A stretch of DNA of 64,000 nt from Rhynochetos jubatus (lineage: Eukaryota; Chordata; Aves; Eurypygiformes; Rhynochetidae), in assembly GCA_027574665.1 (NCBI GenBank), contig CM050654.1, forward strand, positions 22,326,222 through 22,390,221, read 5' to 3'. Shown piece after piece: positions 11,861-34,563 of this stretch. Positions within the stretch are counted from its first letter, which is position 1, and the number at the start of each line of letters is the position of its first letter. Below the pieces are notes generated by a model. That model worked only from the letters and a program-made list of their open reading frames with translations, was not told the DNA's origin and made no database searches. The position numbers were made by a program, and so were the translations under genes.

Positions 11861-14800
11861 TTACAGTTTCGATAATTTGAAGAGGTTTAAGCGTGTAGCC
11901 AGGCAAGAGGCTCCAGTGGCATATCGGATCTCCTTCAGTATGCCAATCCATTCCTTCTTTTCATCATCGTACCTGCATTTAACAGAATAAGGTCAGACAT
12001 AGCTTCTTAAAACGTGTTTGATGCTTCCTCATGCACACGTGCAAAGGAGGACAGTCCACGTGTTGCAAAGGCTTGCAGCAACCATGTGCTGAAGGACGCC
12101 GCAAAAGGCTGCTCTTGCCCTCCAGAACAGAAAGCTGTTCTTGAGCGTGAGTTGTCCTTTTCCCGGTCCCTAAAGCTTGTTGCTGGCCTGTGTCATACTT
12201 TAATTGCTGCTATAAAAGCTTCCTCCTCCTAAACTATCTCTTCTGAATTCCTTCTGATTCTGACATATAAAGGTGTTTTTTCTGGGACTCCTTCTATCCT
12301 TCTGCCAGTTAAACCTCCTGAATTTTACCTTAGCGAACGAACACTCCCAGCAGGGAAGTGATGGGTCATCACTGCTACCAGGATTCAGATTTAAAAAAAC
12401 CCTAGGAGATAGGGATTTCTGATTCTTTTGGAACAGTTACTCATTTGACTATTAACACATGAAGAAGTACAAACCTCTTGTGTACAAAGGCTTTTCTGCC
12501 TAAGAATGACAATGTTTTATGAGGCTGAACCTGCCAAGAGATACCGGGACTTACTCTTTGACAGAGTAAAAGAATCCGAAGATCATGGCTCCGGCTGTTT
12601 GCCAATTATCAGTAGGTGGAAGCAGTCATTTCAGCCAAGGCTCATGTTTCTTTCTTACTTTCTGACCAACGTTTGTATCTGTCAGCAGGTGCTGTAGGAC
12701 CTGTGCTGTGGGTTCCCAGAGTTAAACAGAAAACTCATTTTACGCTCCCGTGTCTACAGGCCTCAATTTTAGCTGTGGCTTTCCACCAGGAAAGTGCGAT
12801 TGACATTAAACTTACTTCCATATGTCAGTGACTTCACTGGGTGCAAATTCTTTAGATTCAAGCTGAATCATTGCAAAGCCTCCAATAGCATACAAAGCTC
12901 CGCTTAAGGTGACTAAACTGATGGAACTTCTCTCTTGGGGAAACTCGGGCATAATCTCCCACCTAGGGATGAAAAGACAAACCTAAGTTAAACACATGAG
13001 AAATATTCCAGACAGAATGCACTGAAATACACCTCTGGGTGGCATAAATTCAGGTACCAAAGACCGCTTCAGGGAGTGGCTTAGTAAAAGGAAGCAATTC
13101 TGAGATGTGTCAGCAGCAAGTCTCCATGTCTCCATCCCCACAGGGACTTCCTGCAACTTCTAAGCAATGGAATTACACCGTGATGACAGCTCCTCCCAGA
13201 GACCACTTCTCACAGGTTGCCTGTAAAATCTTTTGCCAATTCACACTTCTGAACGTACAAAACATACAGACATCCTACTTCTGGATAAGGTCAGCATCCA
13301 AACTTGCTTGTGTGACTGGCCTGTAACAAAACAGAATACACCAAGACAAGAACCTGCAGATTTTTCACTGCATCTGTTTCTGAACAGTGAAGAGAAGAAT
13401 ATACCAAACATCACGTACCAAAATGACCTTTCCTTTCCTTACCAGCTAGAGAAGGTGTAGTGGCCCAAGTTCCCTCACAGGGTTCCTTCTCGCATAACTC
13501 ACATTCTGTATTGTTAAATTTTACACTTTATAGTATTTTACTTTATAGAATCTCAGAGCATGCATTTCAAATTGAAACTCTTCCTGGAGTTGTCAAATAA
13601 ATACGGAGTTACCTGCCTGTCACTGACTAGCGGTAAGTGGTATTTCCTGTGACAAGGTAAGTGACCAGCATCACAAGGCCAGGTACCGAAGGACGTTCAG
13701 CTAGTCCTGCTCAGGCACCTGATGTCTCTTGCTGGGGTTTCATGTTTCGTGCCAGCACCATTTCAGCTAGATGGCACGGCTCTTGCTCACCTCTCGCACT
13801 TGTTCCCTGTTGTGCCAGCACAGCTGTTCACATGATCAGCTACATTGGGAAAGTTGTCAGACTTCCAAAAATTAAAAAAAATTGGAGGGTGAGTCATTTT
13901 TGCTGCAGTAGCTGTTTGCTCATGCTTGCTGTGCTGGCACAGAGAACACGTGTGGGGCAGGGAAGGTGGCCAGAGATACGGGCTCTTTCAGCTGCTCCTG
14001 GAGATGTTGGTGTAGATGGTGTCTCCGTGGGAGTACGGGCACCTGCACATCTTTGTGACTCTTGCCTCAGCGCTCCTAAAAGCCCAGATGATCAAACACT
14101 TGCTTAAAAGTAGCCTGAATGTTGCACTCACTTATTGGTGGTCAGATCAAAAGCTTCCACGGATGCAGTAAGGCCTTCCTCAGTGACACCACCTGCAATG
14201 ATAATCTTGCCCTTATGGATAGCCGTTCCGAACATCGAGCGAGCCACTTTCATTGGAGCCAGGTCTCTCCAGTCCCCTTTCTTGGGATTGTATACAAATA
14301 GTCTGTTTGTGCATTTCCTGGGGAGAAAGAAAACCTGTGATCATTTCTAACGAACTTTTGGCTTGTTCCAAGTGAGACCTAGATGAGGTGGACTCTGAGT
14401 TTACGGATAACACCTCTTCACTCTCCGTGAGATCCTTGCTTGTATCTCATCAGGGAACCTCTGCATGGCTACAAAGCACTAATCGCATCCATAGAACTAA
14501 AGTGAATGTGAAATGCTGCTTACACAGGGCAGCAATGTCACTGTACCTTCCAGGAGAAAGACAACATCCCTCCCCAGCATAGTCCATTCAGATGGGGTGT
14601 GGAGGAATGTTTGGCAAAGGTTATAAAAGAAAGATTATGCTGCTGTTTCGGCTGATTTGACAATCTTGTACCTTAAACGGCCCCTATACAGACACTGAAA
14701 AATTACCACCACATGCTCAGCGTGCGTGAAAACTTTGCTTTTCCTGATGTTACACCCACTAAGGTCTAACAAGCATCAAAGGTCAGAAAACTTGACAAGC

Positions 14801-17800
14801 TGACACAGTGATTCCATGGCACCTAAGTATTTCCATCTGGAAGGAAATGATACTTCCAGTGAGGGTCCTCATAGCTGTATGTTACTAATGTGTCTGCAGC
14901 ATGAGTAAAATCTGCCTGGGAAATAAGTATGGTCATTAAAATAACTAGTTGGGATTACAATTTATGTGCAATTCTACCTTATCTTGGAAAAGACACCCTG
15001 TACACCGTAACGTGTTCCCTTCTGCCCAGTTGTTAGCAACTGTCATTCAGAGATGTAACGAAGGGAAACCCTGATTTCTGAGCAGGAGGACATAGAATCT
15101 AGAAAGGATCAACTACGTAATGTTAGAAATTGCCACAAAAAGACTTAGAGACTCACTTATCATCAGTTTTTCCGCCAAGACAATATATCAATCCATTGTT
15201 TGAGAGAGCAGCGTGACCATATACTTTGATGGGTAGTTTTTTGATCTCACCCCATTTCATTGCCCTGGAACAGAAACATCACCATTAGGCTTTTTCAGCT
15301 AGCAACGGGCTATTTACACATCCTCAGTGGGCATAATAAAATCATAAACATACACGGGGTCATAGCACAATACTGAATCTAGAGACTCCTCGGTGCGAAG
15401 GTCCTTGCCTGCGATTACATAGATCTTGTTGTCTGACTCTCCCAGCCCGAAGAGACACCTGGCTGAGGGCAGTGGAGGAAGGGCAACCCACTCGCCAGCG
15501 ATGCTGTCCAGCTGAAAGAGCACCAGAACACAAGGGTTAGGAAGGCAAATGGTGAAAATCCGCACAACAAACGTTCCACAAAATTAACCTCATTGCATTC
15601 TGCGCCTCAACAGCTCATCTGCTTGCCTGAACCACCCTTCCCTCAGTGCAGCGAATGAATGATGGCTTCCACCCACACTTCCTGGGGCTGAGACCTAGCG
15701 GAGTCAGTGCCACACAGCGCACTCTGCATCTGCTCACCCTCACCCACCCTCGCAGAATTTCTTTGCCTCGTTATTAAGCTCTTTTTCCTTGTTTTCTTGT
15801 TGCTTCTTCCTTCCTCACTCTCTGGGTCTGTTCCCTATCACATGTTGAAAAGATGAAGTTGTTCTTCCTGCCTGAAGGGAGCAGGCACTCCTGCCATTCC
15901 ACACCTACATCGCCACCATGAGAGGTGCCAGACATGCTCACCCCGTTCCTTTTAATGATCAGGGAATACTGCATGGCCAGTGGCACAGATTTTCTTCTGC
16001 AGTCCCTAGAGCCAAAGAGGTGGTGTCTCATCACAGATACCCTCAAAAGCTCTTGCAATCTCTGGAGGCACGATGACCAGAGACTTCACTCCTAAACAAA
16101 AAAGGCAAGCAGCACAGCTCCATTGGCAGTAACATTGATGTCATCCCTACTGAAGTACTCCCACAGCTGCCCCAGTTCACATTCAGCATGCTGAAAACAC
16201 CTCAGGAGAGGCAGCAGCAGAGGACAGAAGAAAGAACAAACCAACCAACTAAAATATCTTCCTAGAACTGTGGTGCTCAATTTGTGTTTTGATCCAAGAA
16301 CTCAGAATTCAACCTGAATGCTCTCTAACATTCAAAAGGAGTATTTTCTCTCTTCTGTTGCACAGGGATTTGCCTCACGATGCACAGGAAGGGAAGGTAC
16401 AGTGTGAGTTTGCTGGGTGTGAAGGCATTTGACAGAAAGCAAAAGTTCAGTCAAAGCAGTCAGATCTGGGTTTAGCTCAGTGACATCCTTTTTCCAGAAG
16501 TATGTTCCACAGCCAAGGTCTCCATGCTAAAATGCATCTCCCAGATTTGACAGACCAGCCCTATTGGGGAGGAAGTTTTATTGCAACAGTGGAATTTAGT
16601 TTGTGGACATGGAGTGCCCCAGTAGCTGGGTCTGGGTGGCATAATGCGGAGAAGATGTGTCCACCACAGATCACAGCGCGCTGAGTGAATCAGCCTTGGA
16701 GATGACACATCTGCTGATGGTGGGGCGTAAACTACTCCCGCGTTTTTGAGCCAGCGGCAGCCTTGTTTCCTCCCGGGTTGCTAGCTACCAGATAAGGTGG
16801 TAACAGGTGCTTCACTGGCGGAGAAACGGAAATCAGTAAGTGAAAATCGCTTTGGCACCATGCTAACATTTTAGAGGGAATAACGGCATTACACACGGGT
16901 AATACAGACAGGTATGTTAACTATAGGCAGTAGCAGCAGCAAGCAAGCTTGAAGACAACAAGTGAGAGGGCAGGATTTCAGGAAATGGATGTAGACAGAA
17001 AAAGTAAGATTCTGAAAACTTCACCAATATTTAGTATCAGTCTTGAGGTTTAGTTTTTCAGAGGCCCCTTTCTTGTAACCTGAGACTCAGACTATTCGGT
17101 TCTGGATTATATGCATTATGACGTCAACACAGTATTTCGATAAGAATATTTCTGTAACAAGTTTTGCACTTCAGTCATTAGTGTTTTACACCTACATAAG
17201 GAAATGCAACCGTGCTAATCCCGCTCTAGCAAACTAAGACTTCCGTCTCACAGATACAACAAATGCCTGAAACCAGCGCTGGCATCGTGCGCGAAATCAC
17301 AGTGAGCCGTGCTCCTACAAACACTTAATGCTTGCATTTTTCAGTACCCAAAGGCTTTCAGATTCTATCGCTGCTTTATTTCATATTGAAACAGGACCTA
17401 CTTTCACTCTTTCAAGCCAAAGACAGGACATGGCCAGCAGCATGTTGCATAATTCATCATGAGATAGTTTCAGTATCTCTCAAAGCGTGTAGCCAAGTAG
17501 CTAAAAGGACAACAGAACTAGTTTATGGTGCAGGCATGCCAAACGGGATTTTGGGGAACTTTTCTGAAATATGGTGTGGAAGTTACAGTTTGCATCAATG
17601 GGCCATATAGTTAAACGGATTTACAAAGATAGAAAATTACGCTCTTGGTTGAAACATGTAGTATTTGGTGTAGACATTGACAGTTTGCCAAGAAAACCAC
17701 CTTCTACCTCTAAACTATGTATTTTAGAATGCCCTTAGTGTTTCAAGTGTGGATGTGACAAGAGGCTTCTGGAATTTTAGTGATGAAAGTGGCATTTAAA

Positions 17801-19338
17801 GTATGCACATTACTGCTGCCATACAGATATTTCAGGTGCAAAGACAGACAGACATCGCATTAGATCTAAAGCAGCTAGCACTCATCTTTCACGGAAGTGA
17901 ACAGAAATTCACAAAGGCATATTACAAAAATATTATTAGGCTTAAATTTAGGTATCTGTACCTTGAAAAACCTGGGCATTGAACTATGAAAGCTGGTGCC
18001 CACATATAACATACTAATCCTTTTAATATCTTCTGAGTCTCACCAGGGACTTGATCTTGAAAGAGAAGATGCAAGTCCCTTCGTTTCATTTATTTCCCTG
18101 AGACGGGAATAGCTCCCTGTAGATACTTCTCTCCATCGAGCGTACAGAGAGACTGCACAGCTCACTGGCACAGACTCAAAATACTTTTCAGTAACTCTCA
18201 TAAGCACCAACAATCACAGAGCTTATACCTGGAAGAAGTATGACTGGAAAGGCTGATCCTTGTTCTCCTCTTCCACATACAGTCCTCCGACAATGTACAC
18301 CTGATTTTGTTTGGTGACGATACTGGAATGATTTCTGGGAATCTGCTCTGCCAGGGCTGCTAGGTAGCATTCGTTTTCCAGAGGATCGTAAGCTACCGCA
18401 GCAGTGTCATTAACCAGCAGAATGAGGTCTTTGACAAACATGCCGTGCCTTGGGAGGTCATTCAGGTAGCCAGGCAATAAATCTTCATCTCCTACGTCGC
18501 CATTCACCTCCCCTTTGCTTGACTTCTCCGTGCTCTTGCTAGAGTCAGGCAGCTTTCCAGCAAAAGCGTCCTTAATGATCTTTACTTTCTTCTGAAGGTC
18601 TGAGTTGCTTTTAATTATATCATCCTTCTCAACATGGTCTTTGAAATACTTCTCTGGCATGAGACGAAAACGAATGCAGTCAAAAATTTCCCCCAGGCTC
18701 TTCACTCTGTTCTCCTTGTCTGTTCGGACCCATCTCATCACCGCCTCGAATACCAGTTCCTCCTTCTCCACGTTTAAGCTGTCAGGTGAAATAACCGAGA
18801 CAAGTTCATGCGGGGCAAGCTGCAGGAAGTCCTCTTCCTTGCAGATCTGCACAAAATGATCTGAAACAAAATCACGGGCAGAAAATGCAAGTCTTGGGCA
18901 GTCGAGCAGAACACCTAACCGAAGGATGGCCAGACAGTTCCCCACAGCAAGCCTCTTCTGAAGGTAGGAGACGCACACCGTGAACACCGAAGGGATCTGA
19001 AAACGACTGGCCAAAGCAAAAATATCTTGCACGTTAGAATCGTTAAGATCGATACTTGCTGAATAAAGGTATTTGACAATCATATCCAGGATGTTGGGGT
19101 CAACATTATCTAGCACCACCTCCTTCTTTTTCTCTTCGTTTTGCTCGGATAAGAAGTACTCACGAAAATAAGGGCTACATGCCGACAGAATCAGTCTGTG
19201 GCAAGGCAGGCTTCTGTCACCAGCTTTCAGGGAGCAATCTATAAACTTCTTCTCTTCAAGGAGCTCCTTGAGGCCATCCTGAAGAAGGGTGGATTGGTAA
19301 AGTCTGAGCTCTTCAGTGAGTTCCCTTTGGGAATCCAT
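11861..19338 (-). CDS. KLHL41: KLHL41 / KBTBD10 (sarcosin), complete
   Basis: KLHL41 is a BTB-BACK-Kelch protein of skeletal and cardiac muscle. It acts as a CUL3 ubiquitin-ligase adaptor and stabilises nebulin at the sarcomere; human mutations cause nemaline myopathy. There are six exons in transcript order: 18229-19338, 15354-15511, 15157-15264, 14132-14317, 12816-12962 and 11861-11972. All junctions are in phase and the sum is 606 codons, the human length. BTB lies at about residues 33-100 ([17 protein letters not shown]), BACK at about 135-237, and Kelch repeats from about 346 to the end ([27 protein letters not shown]). The C-terminus LNLFKLSKL is identical to human as I recall it. ATG 19338 was chosen because [15 protein letters not shown] matches the human N-terminus; the frame extends upstream without another ATG. 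Confidence 0.97.
15512..18228 (-). other. KLHL41 intron 1
   Basis: This is the largest KLHL41 intron, about 2.7 kb. No exon, RNA gene or repeat family could be named within it. A 16470-16710 stretch is open in frames on both strands but has no recognisable protein and no splice or codon support, so it is left as intron. Confidence 0.6.
18229..19338 (-). CDS. KLHL41: KLHL41 exon 1 (BTB, BACK, first Kelch blade)
   Basis: A single 1110-bp coding exon supplies residues 1-370: the BTB dimerisation and CUL3-binding fold, the BACK domain and the linker into the propeller. Its donor is CAG|GTATAAG. The last residues (QSYFFQ) join in phase to LDSIAGEW in exon 2 at 15511, completing the first Kelch blade across a 2.7-kb intron. 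Confidence 0.95.
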
Positions 19339-19467
19339 TTCGCAAATACTCAGGAAAGGGGAGGGAGCAGAGAGCTTTAGCTGTTGTCCGCCCAAAGGTC
19401 GGTCTGTAAAAAAGGCAGACCAATGTGCTTTGCCCTGCCTGAAGCCTCTGCAACTTAATCTCGCTAG

Positions 19468-19477
19468 CTAAATATAG
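19468..19477 (-). promoter_or_regulatory. MEF2 / TATA-like element upstream of KLHL41
   Basis: On the minus strand the sequence is CTATATTTAG, a perfect fit to the MEF2 consensus YTAWWWWTAR, and it also contains a TATA-like core. It lies 130 bp upstream of the KLHL41 ATG. MEF2 sites are common in muscle promoters, so the position fits the gene's expression. If it acts as a TATA box, transcription would start near 19440. Function is inferred. Confidence 0.55.
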
Positions 19478-21866
19478 GCACGTACTCTTGGAGGTCGGAA
19501 TTTAGGATGGATGGTTTGGAAAAAGAGTTGCTCTCACAGCTGTCAAAGACTGAAGGAAGCAACTGTTGCTTTGAGTCACTATGGTCAGGTTTTGCCATCC
19601 TTCTCCACATGGAATCAATGAGATTATGTGCAATGTAAGAAATCATCTGCGATGAGTAAGGACAGCAGAATCTGACCCTCAGACAGCTATGAGCAAGATT
19701 GTAAATATACATGTTACCAAATCTTCTGAAATAGAAATACTGCTGATCAAGTTGTCAGCTGCAAGTACCGTTCACTTTTGCAAAGTTGCTTAATACATCT
19801 CACTGCTGCAGTCATACAGATATCAAAATACTCCAGAACTTTGCGTCAATGATCTCTGCGCTAAGATTATTTTTTTACATACCCATATCACACCTGCAAT
19901 TTCTTCAGATGTCGATAATAAGACTTTGAGATTCATTTTGGGTTTCTTCTTAGGATCTGTGTGCTTGTATTTGTTTGTAAACAAACCCTACCGTTCAGAC
20001 ATAAAATATACAATATTCAGGTAAAGTTCTGCATTCAAAAATAATTTAAAATGAAGCCTCCACCCCCCCAATAAACACCGATATTAATTTCAGATAATCT
20101 CCTATAGACATCAAACCTTTGAAATTCAACTGTAGTAGAAATGGTGTTAACTGCTGTTGAAGTAAACCGAAAACAGTACCTAGGAATGGTAAAACAGAGA
20201 ATGGAAAACATGTAATCCACCGTACTGACATTATTTAATGGGTGTGTAAATTAAACAAACTTTAAAAGAAAGCTGAATTTAAACTAAAAAGACCCCCAAT
20301 CAGACAACTAGCTTGAAAAGCAAATCTGAATTTAGAAAAATTACGCATATGTTGAAGACTGTGAACACTTGGCTTTTTATTACAGGTGGCAGTACAGATC
20401 CAAAGGAAGTCTGAAATGTTAAGCTGTTCAATGTACCTTGAGGGACTGTATTTTGCCTGTATGGAGAATGGGTTTTATCCATATGCTAAAATGTTCTTTG
20501 AATGTAATGGAAACAGGAGCAAATCACAACTATTCGAATCCAAGACCTACGACGAGATGTAACATCATCAAAGTTTATTGCAGTCATGATTGCTTTCCAA
20601 TACGGGTAATATTTCATTAAAATACATACCTTGAGAGATCTAGAAACACCACGGTTACTTTACTGTAACAGTCAGCTGCTACAACAACAGCTGAGAGAGA
20701 GCTCATTTGACTTCTTCCACTTATAGAAAATAGCGCGGAGGTCTTATCTCACTAGAAAACTTAACAGCTGCATCTTCCTTTAAACAATAAATGACTCATT
20801 TCTCTCTAACACATAACATCATAAAGGTCCAATGACTCAGACACAGAAGCTATTTGCGTGTGCACTTTCTTCCAGATCATTCCTTAAAAAACGTGCTTTA
20901 GCAAACAAAAAACCACCAAAAACCAAGGAAGAAAAAAAACCTCTCCGAGGATATTGGATTACAGTCACGTACCTGGAATGATATGTGCTCAACATTTAAC
21001 AGACTTGTGAGACATAAACACTAATATTTGGAAGCGCGTTGGTTTTTGTCAAAGTTATCAGCAGCTCAGCACCGCTACGGGGACACAGCCAACATGCCTA
21101 GACACAGAGTGTTCTGCGTGTGAGGGCATTTCTGCTGCACAACACTGAACAAGTCACGGCAATCTGATGTGGATGTAACCATCATGGGAAGGTACATCAC
21201 TGTGTATGAAGCCAGGAATACTTCAAACTGAGCGTCAGCCTCCACTGCCCAGCTCAACTGGTGGTCTCCACGTACACGGCAGAGGAGGCTTCCTTTTCTG
21301 GCATACTTCCCAGTAAAGTGGCACAATCCTGACAGAGGGTAATCTGCAACCTTCTCGAGGAAGCAGGATGGGGTGGCTGGTCCTGCCAATCGCACACCTG
21401 AAAACAGCTGGGGTGCCTGTGTCAGAACCTGCAGCCAGCCAATCACAAAGCAGTATGAAACATTGCTCGTAGCAGGGGGGGGCTTACAGCCTGACAGAGA
21501 GGAGGGGCTTCTCACATCCTCACACCAGGTGATTAGAGGAAGGGCGGGACTTCTGGGGCTTGGGGAACATGTGACTGCCTGCAGGGGGTGGGATTTCACC
21601 AGCAGCTGGGGCCCCGCCCCTTCTGATACTAGATATTGGTTGTATTTACAAGGTAGTAAATACAAAGCTTTTACACATAGGAGGGTTTTAAATCATCTTT
21701 CCGTGATGACAGATCCTGAAAGCACAGGATATGTCATAAAGGAAAGCTCTGGCATGCGCTCTCTCTGTTACTCTGGTGTTTCTAAACTGTCTCCTACAGA
21801 TGTCACAAGCCCAGTAAGAACGGCGAGTCTTTCCTTGCTTAGGAAACAAACGCGTGCCAATCTAAA
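19478..21866. other. KLHL41 5' flank / BBS5 3' flank
   Basis: This is the interval between the tandem genes BBS5 and KLHL41. It probably contains the BBS5 3' UTR: minus-strand AATAAA hexamers occur at 20574-20579 and 20376-20381. A GC-rich block at about 21400-21640 has several G-rich boxes and long open frames on both strands, but no recognisable protein. No other gene is seen. Confidence 0.45.
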
Positions 21867-32363
<10,497 letters not shown>

Positions 32364-32406
32364 GGCTGCCGGCCCCGCCGCGCCGCTCCCTCCGGCGAGT
32401 CCGCGC

Positions 32407-32420
32407 GCCGCCGTGGCAAC
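32407..32420. promoter_or_regulatory. X-box (RFX-binding) motif upstream of BBS5
   Basis: The sequence GCCGCCGTGGCAAC fits the X-box pattern RYYNYY-N2-RRNRAC at every fixed position and includes a perfect GGCAAC half-site. It lies 44-57 bp upstream of the BBS5 ATG. RFX factors drive ciliary genes through such sites, and BBS5 is a classic X-box target in nematodes. The match is seen directly; binding is inferred. Confidence 0.65.
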
Positions 32421-34267
32421 GGGGGTGGTGTCTCGCGCTCCCGCAGCGGCCGGGATTGGCTGCGGCGCTGCACGTGGGCGGCCGCCCGCTCTCCCGCCCT
32501 CGCTGGCCCCGCCCCCGGCTCGGCCTGAGGCGCCCTCCCGCCCTGGCCGCGGAGCCTGGGGTCCCGGCCCGCCGGCGGCTGGTGCAGCCTCGGCAGCGCC
32601 GACGGGCTGGCGTGGGGGAACGTTCTGTGGAGAGCGCGGTGCACGGAGACCTTGGAACATGTAGTTGGTGCAGCTTTTCCCTGCGGCCAGCTGTGTCTGG
32701 TGTGAGGTACCATCTGCATTACCGTGCGTTGTCGTTAAACCAAACCGCTCCCCAGCCAGCAGCCCTAACGCCTCTGAAGCCCTCACTCGGTGAATCACAG
32801 CGTTAAGGCCTGCGGGGTTCGGTGTGTTACTTTTGAAATAGATGGGATGTATCATACTTTTAATCTGGAACAACTTGAAAATTGTATCTAGGCGAATTTT
32901 AACTGCAGTATCCTACCAGTTTAAAATAAAAAAATAGTCTAAATAAGCACCCATCACAGGAAGAAGCTTGTTCTTTAACAGTGCTTTCCCTGGAGCTGGT
33001 CCCCAAATTGGTGACGAACCGTTGTGACCCACCTGGAAGCCCACGGAAACTGCCCCTCCATCTGTCTGCCTCTCTCTCGGCTTGAGGCCAAGTTCCATTT
33101 TTTGTTGATATGCTGAACTTCACCATTTCTTCAGGAAAAAAACACCCACAAACCCAATGAAAACTGATCGTGGGGTTTGATATGCAGGAGTGCCTAATCT
33201 GAGAAGTGCGGTCTTGTTAAGGGCTGTGGCAGAAACCCCCTTATGCCATCAGGAGCACATTTAACAGTAAGTGTAATTTAGCGGTGAGGTTAAGTGTTTA
33301 GTCCTGCCAAGGTACCATTATCCATTCTCTGCCCTGGCAGTAAAACCAGAAGTGTTTTATTAGAAACAAGCTTTTAAGTATACAAGTCAAGTAATAGGAA
33401 ATACATCATACAACAGAAACGTAAAAAGCAATACAGCAGCGACGGGCAATAAAGAATAAACTTATGCTGCTTTTGTTGTTTTGAACATGTTTTAAAAGTT
33501 TTTTAAGAAACATTAAAATAATATTATGCATTTAAAAATTAGACCTGGCTTTCAGAAGGGAAACGTGTGGAGAACCGCTTTAGACATGAACTGACCCAAT
33601 TTAGTGATGCCAGCTATTGGTACAGTCATTCATATAAATACGGGGTGTGTTTTACCTGACTTTGTGATGCATCTTGTTAGCTAACGGAAACAGGAAAATT
33701 TACAGAACAAAGGCTAAATGTAAGTGTGGTGTGGTTGGGAAAGGTGGGTAGCTGAGCCACCTCCCGACTGCTGACCTGGAGAGCATGTAGGCCACAAGCT
33801 GATGCATTTGCTGTATTTCTCTTGTAACCGCTGAGTAGTACTCTGCATGCAATTTGGAAATTGATATTTTATGTTTAGAATATTAAAATAGCATTCGTGG
33901 GAACACTTCAGCTTAATAAAAAAAGTGAACTCTTCATTGCAGAATCCATGCCAAATATCAGATTTCTGTAACAGAAAGAAATGACAATTTTAATGACTAA
34001 AGATTGCTTTCCAAAGCCATATGTATAATTTAAAATGGGCTATACTTAGTGATTTTCCAATAGTAGTATTTAAGGGAAGGGCAATTACTATGCCAAATGC
34101 TATCTTGGTCTTACTATACCTTGGTAAAAGGGAAATTTTGTACTCCTGCTATTTTGTTATGCAAGGACTACATCATACAATATATGCAGAAAGAATTCAA
34201 GTGAGCTTGCATAGGCAGACATTTTTTACTTAATGAGCATATGACGACTTGATAATGTTAACATTCT
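32421..34267. other. Intergenic, BBS5 promoter to collagen 3' end
   Basis: The first about 250 bp is the rest of the CpG island. The rest is AT-rich with no recognised gene. A minus-strand AATAAA at 33356-33361 is a candidate poly(A) signal for the collagen gene and would give a 3' UTR of about 0.9-1.0 kb. Confidence 0.5.
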
Positions 34268-34351
34268 TTAAATTAGTGGGTTTGGTCTTCCATACCATGC
34301 TGGACACTTGATAACAAATCCAAACAATTAACAGCTTCAACTTGCTTGTTA

Positions 34352-34563
34352 TTAATGTAGAGATAAATTCCTACCTCCAGAAAAAAATACACAAGCCTCT
34401 CTACAATCCTCTTCAGTCTCAAAGCGGTTTGCATTTCCATCGCAGCCACCGTACCAAAACTGAGCACAAGCATTGGCTTGTTTATCATAATACCATTTTA
34501 TGATATAAACACGGCATGGCCCTTGATCCAGCCGTAACTTGCATCGGAGGTCCAGGATACTTT
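34352..34563 (-). CDS. Collagen C-terminal Kunitz domain exon
   Basis: The exon encodes a Kunitz/BPTI domain with all six cysteines, including the signature [19 protein letters not shown]. The presumed reactive-site P1 residue, right after the second cysteine, is Arg ([10 protein letters not shown]). P1' is Val rather than the usual small Ala or Gly, so protease inhibition is doubtful. Reading through gives a stop at 34352 after SGGRNLSLH. An internal donor (GGAG|GTAGGA, exon end 34375) could instead splice to 34268-34299, ending in AWYGRPNPLI; the sequence alone does not decide. Confidence 0.88.

Noticed and set aside
16472..16708. Paired open frames on both strands inside KLHL41 intron 1
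   Set aside because: No known domain, no splice context, and the KLHL41 exon chain is complete without it. It may be an old repeat I cannot name.
19339..19395. N-terminal extension of KLHL41 upstream of ATG 19338
   Set aside because: The extension has no ATG (it begins at TTG) and the human protein starts at the residue encoded at 19338.
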